A DNA stretch of 64,000 bases, taken from positions 868,001 to 932,000 of the forward strand of contig NZ_JAFIBM010000001.1 in assembly GCF_017833035.1 (NCBI RefSeq), in the 5' to 3' direction. Origin of the DNA: Frigoribacterium sp. PvP032. Lineage in GTDB: Bacteria > Actinomycetota > Actinomycetes > Actinomycetales > Microbacteriaceae. A model generated the notes under the pieces. The model did not search any database. It was not told the origin of the DNA and worked only from the letters and a program-made list of their open reading frames with translations. Of the stretch, positions 60,893-64,000 are shown piece after piece (position 1 is the stretch's first letter; the number at the start of each line of letters is the position of its first letter). A program made the translations under genes and the position numbers.

Positions 60893-61870
60893 ATGTCGAC
60901 ACCGCGCATGTCGACTCTGGCCGACGTCGCCGCGCTCGCGGGGGTCTCCAAGGCGACCGCCTCCCGCGCCCTCAGCCGCCCGGAGCTGGTGCTGCCCGAG
61001 ACCTCGGCCCGCGTGCTCGCCGCCGCCGAGCAGCTCGGCTTCGTCGCGAACCGCGCCGCGCGGCAGCTCGCCCGGGGCCGGAGCGGGCTCGTCGCCCTGG
61101 TCGTCCCGACGCTCGAGAACTCGTACTTCACGCCCGTGATCGCGGGCGCGCAGGCGCTGGCCGGCGAGCACGACGTGCAGCTGACCGTCGCCGTGCACCC
61201 GCTGGCGCACCCCGACGAGCTCGTCGCGTTCGAGCGGCTCTCGGCCCAGGTCGACGGGTTCATCGTGGTGGCGCCCCGCGGGCCCGACGAGGTCGTCACG
61301 GCCGCCGCCTCCTCGAAGCCGACCGTGCTCGTCGACCGTGAGGTCGCCGGGCTGTCGTCGGTCGTGGCCGACACCGCCGCGGCGTTCGGCTCCCTGGTCT
61401 CGCGCCTGGTCGACGACGGCCACGAGCGCGTCGTCTACGTCGGCGGACCGGAGGGCTCGTGGCAGGACGCCCAGCGCACCGAGGCCGTCACCCGTGCCGC
61501 CCACGGGCGAGCGTCGCTCGTGCGGCTCGGGCCGTTCCCCTCCACCTTCGCAGCGGGGGTCTCGGTGCTGCCCGCGGTGCTCGAGGCGCGGGCCACGGCC
61601 GTCGTGCCGTACGCGACCGCGATCGGGCTGGGGCTGATGTTCGCGCTGGGCGACCGGCCCGCCTCCTCCCGGGTCGTCGTGAGCTCGGAGCGGATGGTCG
61701 TCGACTCGCTCGGCCTCGTCGGGGTCCCGGCGATCGACGTCGACGGCGACGAGCTGGGCCGCGTCGCGACGGGCCTGCTGCTCGACCTGGTCGACGGCCG
61801 AGGAGGCGCGGGTGCGGAACATGCGCAGCGCCGCCTCCCCGTCCCGGTGCGCTGGCCCGCCGGGGCCTGA
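60893..61870 (+). CDS. LacI family regulator of the Pot-type importer operon
   Basis: A 325-residue repressor with MSTLADVAALAGVSKATASRAL as DNA-binding segment and VANRAARQLARGRS as hinge. The core domain is normal (VALVVPTLENSYFTPVI, TVLVDREVAG, AIGLGLMFALGD). It is divergent from the importer operon with the CAACCGGTTG operator between them, so it controls that operon. Start has GAGGGG upstream. Confidence 0.88.
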   Translation: MSTPRMSTLADVAALAGVSKATASRALSRPELVLPETSARVLAAAEQLGFVANRAARQLARGRSGLVALVVPTLENSYFTPVIAGAQALAGEHDVQLTVAVHPLAHPDELVAFERLSAQVDGFIVVAPRGPDEVVTAAASSKPTVLVDREVAGLSSVVADTAAAFGSLVSRLVDDGHERVVYVGGPEGSWQDAQRTEAVTRAAHGRASLVRLGPFPSTFAAGVSVLPAVLEARATAVVPYATAIGLGLMFALGDRPASSRVVVSSERMVVDSLGLVGVPAIDVDGDELGRVATGLLLDLVDGRGGAGAEHAQRRLPVPVRWPAGA

Positions 61871-62001
61871 GCCTCTGCGGAGCGCCCGGGTGTCGGTCGT
61901 TCATCGGGACACCTTCTCGCGCTGTCCTGGGCCGGCTGAGGCCAAGTGGCGCCTGGCCTGCGGATTCGCGTATGCCTGTCCCGCAAAAATGCCCGGTGAT
62001 G

Positions 62002-62020
62002 GGGGTCTAAACGCTACAGT
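62002..62020. other. possible decayed Tn3-type terminal repeat
   Basis: GGGGTCTAAACGCTACAGT resembles the outer end of Tn3-family terminal repeats (GGGGTCTGACGCTCAGTGG) and lies 7 bases upstream of the resolvase start. Only one end is visible, so this is a weak call. The 61871-62026 gap shows nothing else clear. Confidence 0.3.
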
Positions 62021-62026
62021 CGTCGG

Positions 62027-62596
62027 ATGCTCATCGGATACGCGCGCGTCTCGACCTCGGGACAAGATCTAGCAGCACAGCGTGATGGTCTTGCAGCGCT
62101 CGGTGTTGACGATCAACACGTGCATGTCGACCACGGCTTGTCGGGGACGACTCGAGCACGGCCCGGTCTCCGCGAAGCTCTGGCAGCGTGCCGCGCCGGC
62201 GATGTCCTGGTTGTCACGAAGCTCGACCGCCTCGCGCGGTCGCTGCGCGACGCTACCGACATCGCGGACGAGCTGACGAGGAAGGGCGTCGCCCTGAATC
62301 TCGGGGGAGCGGTCTACGACCCCACCGACCCCGTCGGCCGGCTCCTGTTCAACGTCCTCGGCATGGTCGCCGAATTCGAAGCCGACCTCATCCGAGCGCG
62401 CACCCGGGAGGGCATGGCGATCGCCAAAGCTGCAGGCAAGCTCCGCGGCCGCAAACCGAAGCTCACCCCGTCGCAGGAGAAGCACCTGGTGCAGCTGCAC
62501 CGCACCGGCGCCCACACCACCAGCGAGATCGCAGAGCTCTTCGGCGTCGCCCGCTCGACGGTCTACCGAGCGATTCAGCGAGGGGAACAAGCGTGA
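62027..62596 (+). CDS. serine recombinase, resolvase/invertase family
   Basis: A 189-residue resolvase. GYARVSTSGQDLAAQ contains the catalytic Ser. DVLVVTKLDRLARS and GMVAEFEADLIRARTREGMA are the conserved resolvase blocks, and KPKLTPSQEKHLVQLHRTG with SEIAELFGVARSTVYRAI is the C-terminal HTH. Full length for a Tn3-type resolvase. No transposase or res site is in the window after it. The base composition around it is lower in GC than in neighbouring genes, which suggests recent arrival. Confidence 0.92.
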   Translation: MLIGYARVSTSGQDLAAQRDGLAALGVDDQHVHVDHGLSGTTRARPGLREALAACRAGDVLVVTKLDRLARSLRDATDIADELTRKGVALNLGGAVYDPTDPVGRLLFNVLGMVAEFEADLIRARTREGMAIAKAAGKLRGRKPKLTPSQEKHLVQLHRTGAHTTSEIAELFGVARSTVYRAIQRGEQA

Positions 62597-62675
62597 CCGG
62601 CGATCGGTCGACCTCGGGCCGTTCGCGGGGCGCGGGGCGGATGCTCGGCGGCAGTGCTCGGACGACGAAAAACAC

Positions 62676-63182
62676 GTGATGCTGCGTTTCTCGGTCTCGA
62701 CTCTCCTCGCAGGCGGATTCGTCGTCGCAGGGTGGCACTCCATCGGTCCTGATCAGCCCGTGTTCGCGATCGTGGTCCAGTTCCTTCTCATGGCTTGGGC
62801 GGCGTTCGTGGTCACTGATCGCTTCCCGGTGCTCGACGCTGACTGGTTCCGGGTCTCAGAGCGGGAAACGAGCCTCTACCGCAGGGCGGGCGTCGGTTTT
62901 TTCGGACGGTTGCTCGGCGTCGTCGGCTGGAACCGGGTCATCGCCCAGGAGCGTGACTATCAGGTCACTCGAGAGGGCATGCGGCACCTCGAGCAGCACA
63001 CCCGACGTTCCGAGGTCGCGCATCTGCTGTGTGCGGCAGTCGGGTTCGCCCTCGCGGGGGCCGCGCTCGTAGCCGGTACCCCGACCGGAGCCGGCTGGTT
63101 GTTACTGTCGACGACCATCTTCCAGCTGTATCCGGCGTTGCTGCAGCGCCTCGTTCGGGCCCGCTTGCAGCGTGTGGTCTAG
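62676..63182 (+). CDS. membrane protein, possible acyltransferase-like
   Basis: A 168-residue protein with four hydrophobic segments (TLLAGGFVVAGWHSIG, VFAIVVQFLLMAWAAFVVT, EVAHLLCAAVGFALAGAALVAG, GAGWLLLSTTIFQLYPALL). The cytoplasmic motif DADWFRVSERETSLYRRAGVGFF and GVVGWNRVIAQERDY recall the CrtO-type diaponeurosporenoate acyltransferase family, but no pigment genes are near. The gene starts with GTG at 62676, with a second start at 62679. It may be linked to the resolvase-associated island. Confidence 0.6.
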   Translation: MMLRFSVSTLLAGGFVVAGWHSIGPDQPVFAIVVQFLLMAWAAFVVTDRFPVLDADWFRVSERETSLYRRAGVGFFGRLLGVVGWNRVIAQERDYQVTREGMRHLEQHTRRSEVAHLLCAAVGFALAGAALVAGTPTGAGWLLLSTTIFQLYPALLQRLVRARLQRVV

Positions 63183-63243
63183 CCCGGCCTGCCGGCGTCA
63201 TGTGTTTGTCGTCCCCAAGGTTGGCGTCTCAAGAGCTCACTTG

Positions 63244-63459
63244 TCAGCGAGCGTCGTTGTTCCCGGTGCTTCTCGTCGGGTTTGGTGTGTCCGTGTCGGG
63301 GGCGCGGCGGGGCTTGCGGCGGGGAGGAGTCGCGCTGCCGTGCACGCGTGCCGGTCCCCAGAGGTTACAGACAATGTCGATGATGGTGCCGACGGCAGCT
63401 GCAACTTTGAAGAACAGGACGGCATACCAGTTCTTTTGTGACGGTCGTGGTGCAGACAT
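63244..63459 (-). CDS. small single-pass membrane protein
   Basis: A 71-residue protein, MSAPRPSQKNWYAVLF, with one clear membrane segment (FFKVAAAVGTIIDIVCNLWG) and an Arg/Pro/Thr-rich tail. GAGAGG lies 6 bases before the ATG at 63459. It is divergent from the truncated gene at 63618. Unknown function. Confidence 0.55.
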   Translation of the reverse strand: MSAPRPSQKNWYAVLFFKVAAAVGTIIDIVCNLWGPARVHGSATPPRRKPRRAPDTDTPNPTRSTGNNDAR

Positions 63460-63570
63460 GGTGTTCCTCTCGATGCTGAGTGATGCAGGATATGCGGCGT
63501 GGCCGTGCATGCAACGTGGTCGACCGGCCGTGCCCGTGGTCGATCGGCGGCCGAAAGGGCGCCTCCTCCC

Positions 63571-63614
63571 GTCAAGAAAATCTTGACAAGGTGCCGTGTC
63601 AAGCATAACTTGAC
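63571..63614. promoter_or_regulatory. two operators and a promoter upstream of the truncated gene
   Basis: GTCAAG-AAAAT-CTTGAC (63571-63587) and GTCAAG-CATAA-CTTGAC (63598-63614) are inverted repeats with identical half-sites, 27 bases apart. TTGACA (63583-63588) with a 17-base spacer and TAACTT (63606-63611) overlap them. A repressor bound here would block the promoter. Confidence 0.75.
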
Positions 63615-63617
63615 ATC

Positions 63618-64000
63618 ATGACTGAGAATCAAGCAACGATCCGAGATGGAATCGCCACGATCATCTCTGAGATCGAGCCAGGCATTCGGCAAGCGTTGGA
63701 CAATGACCGCGATGCGTACCTGCGATTGATCGCAGTGGCCGCCGAGATCGACGCGGAAGCGGGGGGGACCCTGCGGGATTCGGTGCTTTCCGCCAGGGCG
63801 GCCGGGCTGAGCTGGGAGAACGTCGGCGACGTTCTCGACATCTCTCGCCAGGCTGCGCAGCAGCGATTCGGCACACCCGCCTTGCCGGCGGACGGCCGGG
63901 TGTTGCGCATGCACCCTGTCACGGCGTTCGACGAGATGGAACGACTCGACGAAGTGGGCAAGCACGGCTGGCACTCGGTCGGGTTCGGGACGCTGTACCA
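63618..64000 (+). CDS. N-terminal part of an HTH-containing protein
   Basis: The frame starts MTENQATIRDGIATII and runs off the window after about 127 residues. The segment SVLSARAAGLSWENVGDVLD followed by ISRQAAQQRFG resembles a helix-turn-helix in sequence and spacing. No stop is reached. The paired GTCAAG operators end 3 bases before the ATG, consistent with autoregulation. Identity unknown. Confidence 0.65.
   Translation, partial: MTENQATIRDGIATIISEIEPGIRQALDNDRDAYLRLIAVAAEIDAEAGGTLRDSVLSARAAGLSWENVGDVLDISRQAAQQRFGTPALPADGRVLRMHPVTAFDEMERLDEVGKHGWHSVGFGTLY

Noticed and set aside
63172-63441. Plus-strand frame overlapping the small membrane gene at 63244
   Set aside because: It has poor codon pattern and no ribosome site, whereas the minus-strand frame has a good site and a membrane helix.

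Overview
The window is GC-rich throughout (about 70% or more by eye), with ATGA and GTGA start/stop overlaps, GTG starts, LacI/MarR/AraC regulators, LAxTG cell-wall sorting signals, an IdeR-type iron box and a Zur-type zinc box. This points to a high-GC actinobacterium, most likely a member of the Microbacteriaceae. An ice-binding protein, a Fe-S photolyase and a BLUF photoreceptor suggest a cold, light-exposed or plant-surface habitat. The lineage and habitat are inferences. No rRNA, tRNA or CRISPR array was seen.

Layout. 1-2520: end of a possible gluconate-dehydrogenase-like subunit, a GMC oxidoreductase and deoC, all coupled by 4-base overlaps. 2771-3571: a methyltransferase. 3715-9293: a zinc-uptake locus (aztA divergent from aztB, a propeller lipoprotein, aztC, aztD) around a Zur box. 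9640-10341: a lipoprotein of unknown function. 10654-13881: a Gfo/Idh-aldo/keto reductase fusion and its divergent LacI regulator. 14012-19186: a 1,724-residue wall-anchored GH3 enzyme lying between two identical 73-bp repeats. 19627-28479: a LacI-controlled sugar operon (GH42, solute-binding protein, two permeases, GH31 alpha-xylosidase), which together with the GH3 enzyme fits xyloglucan-oligosaccharide use. 28701-29987: an ice-binding wall protein. 30185-38768: MarR, two AraC paralogues, BLUF, three short-chain dehydrogenases (one frameshifted) and heme oxygenase.

39065-46032: stress-type and regulatory genes (DUF3140, SRPBCC, Ser/Thr kinase, two MarR genes, CorC-like protein, VOC protein). 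This stretch also holds an unrecognised operon of four tiny genes overlapping by 4 bases each (42822-43478). Its first gene, a 47-residue membrane peptide, has a second related copy at 40211-40360. 46152-51791: a LAYTG wall protein and an iron-siderophore ABC operon under an IdeR box. 52010-55531: Fe-S photolyase and small proteins. 55566-61870: a Pot-type ABC importer operon ending in an adenosine deaminase, with a divergent LacI gene. 61871-64000: a resolvase, small membrane proteins and a truncated HTH gene, with base composition slightly lower in GC and possibly mobile DNA.

The intergenic DNA is unusual. Most convergent gene pairs are separated by a long, nearly perfect hairpin, and several hairpin families recur. 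One hairpin has entered the coding sequence of aztC. A 9-mer, GAGGAGGCG, recurs about 50 times on both strands and in several reading frames.
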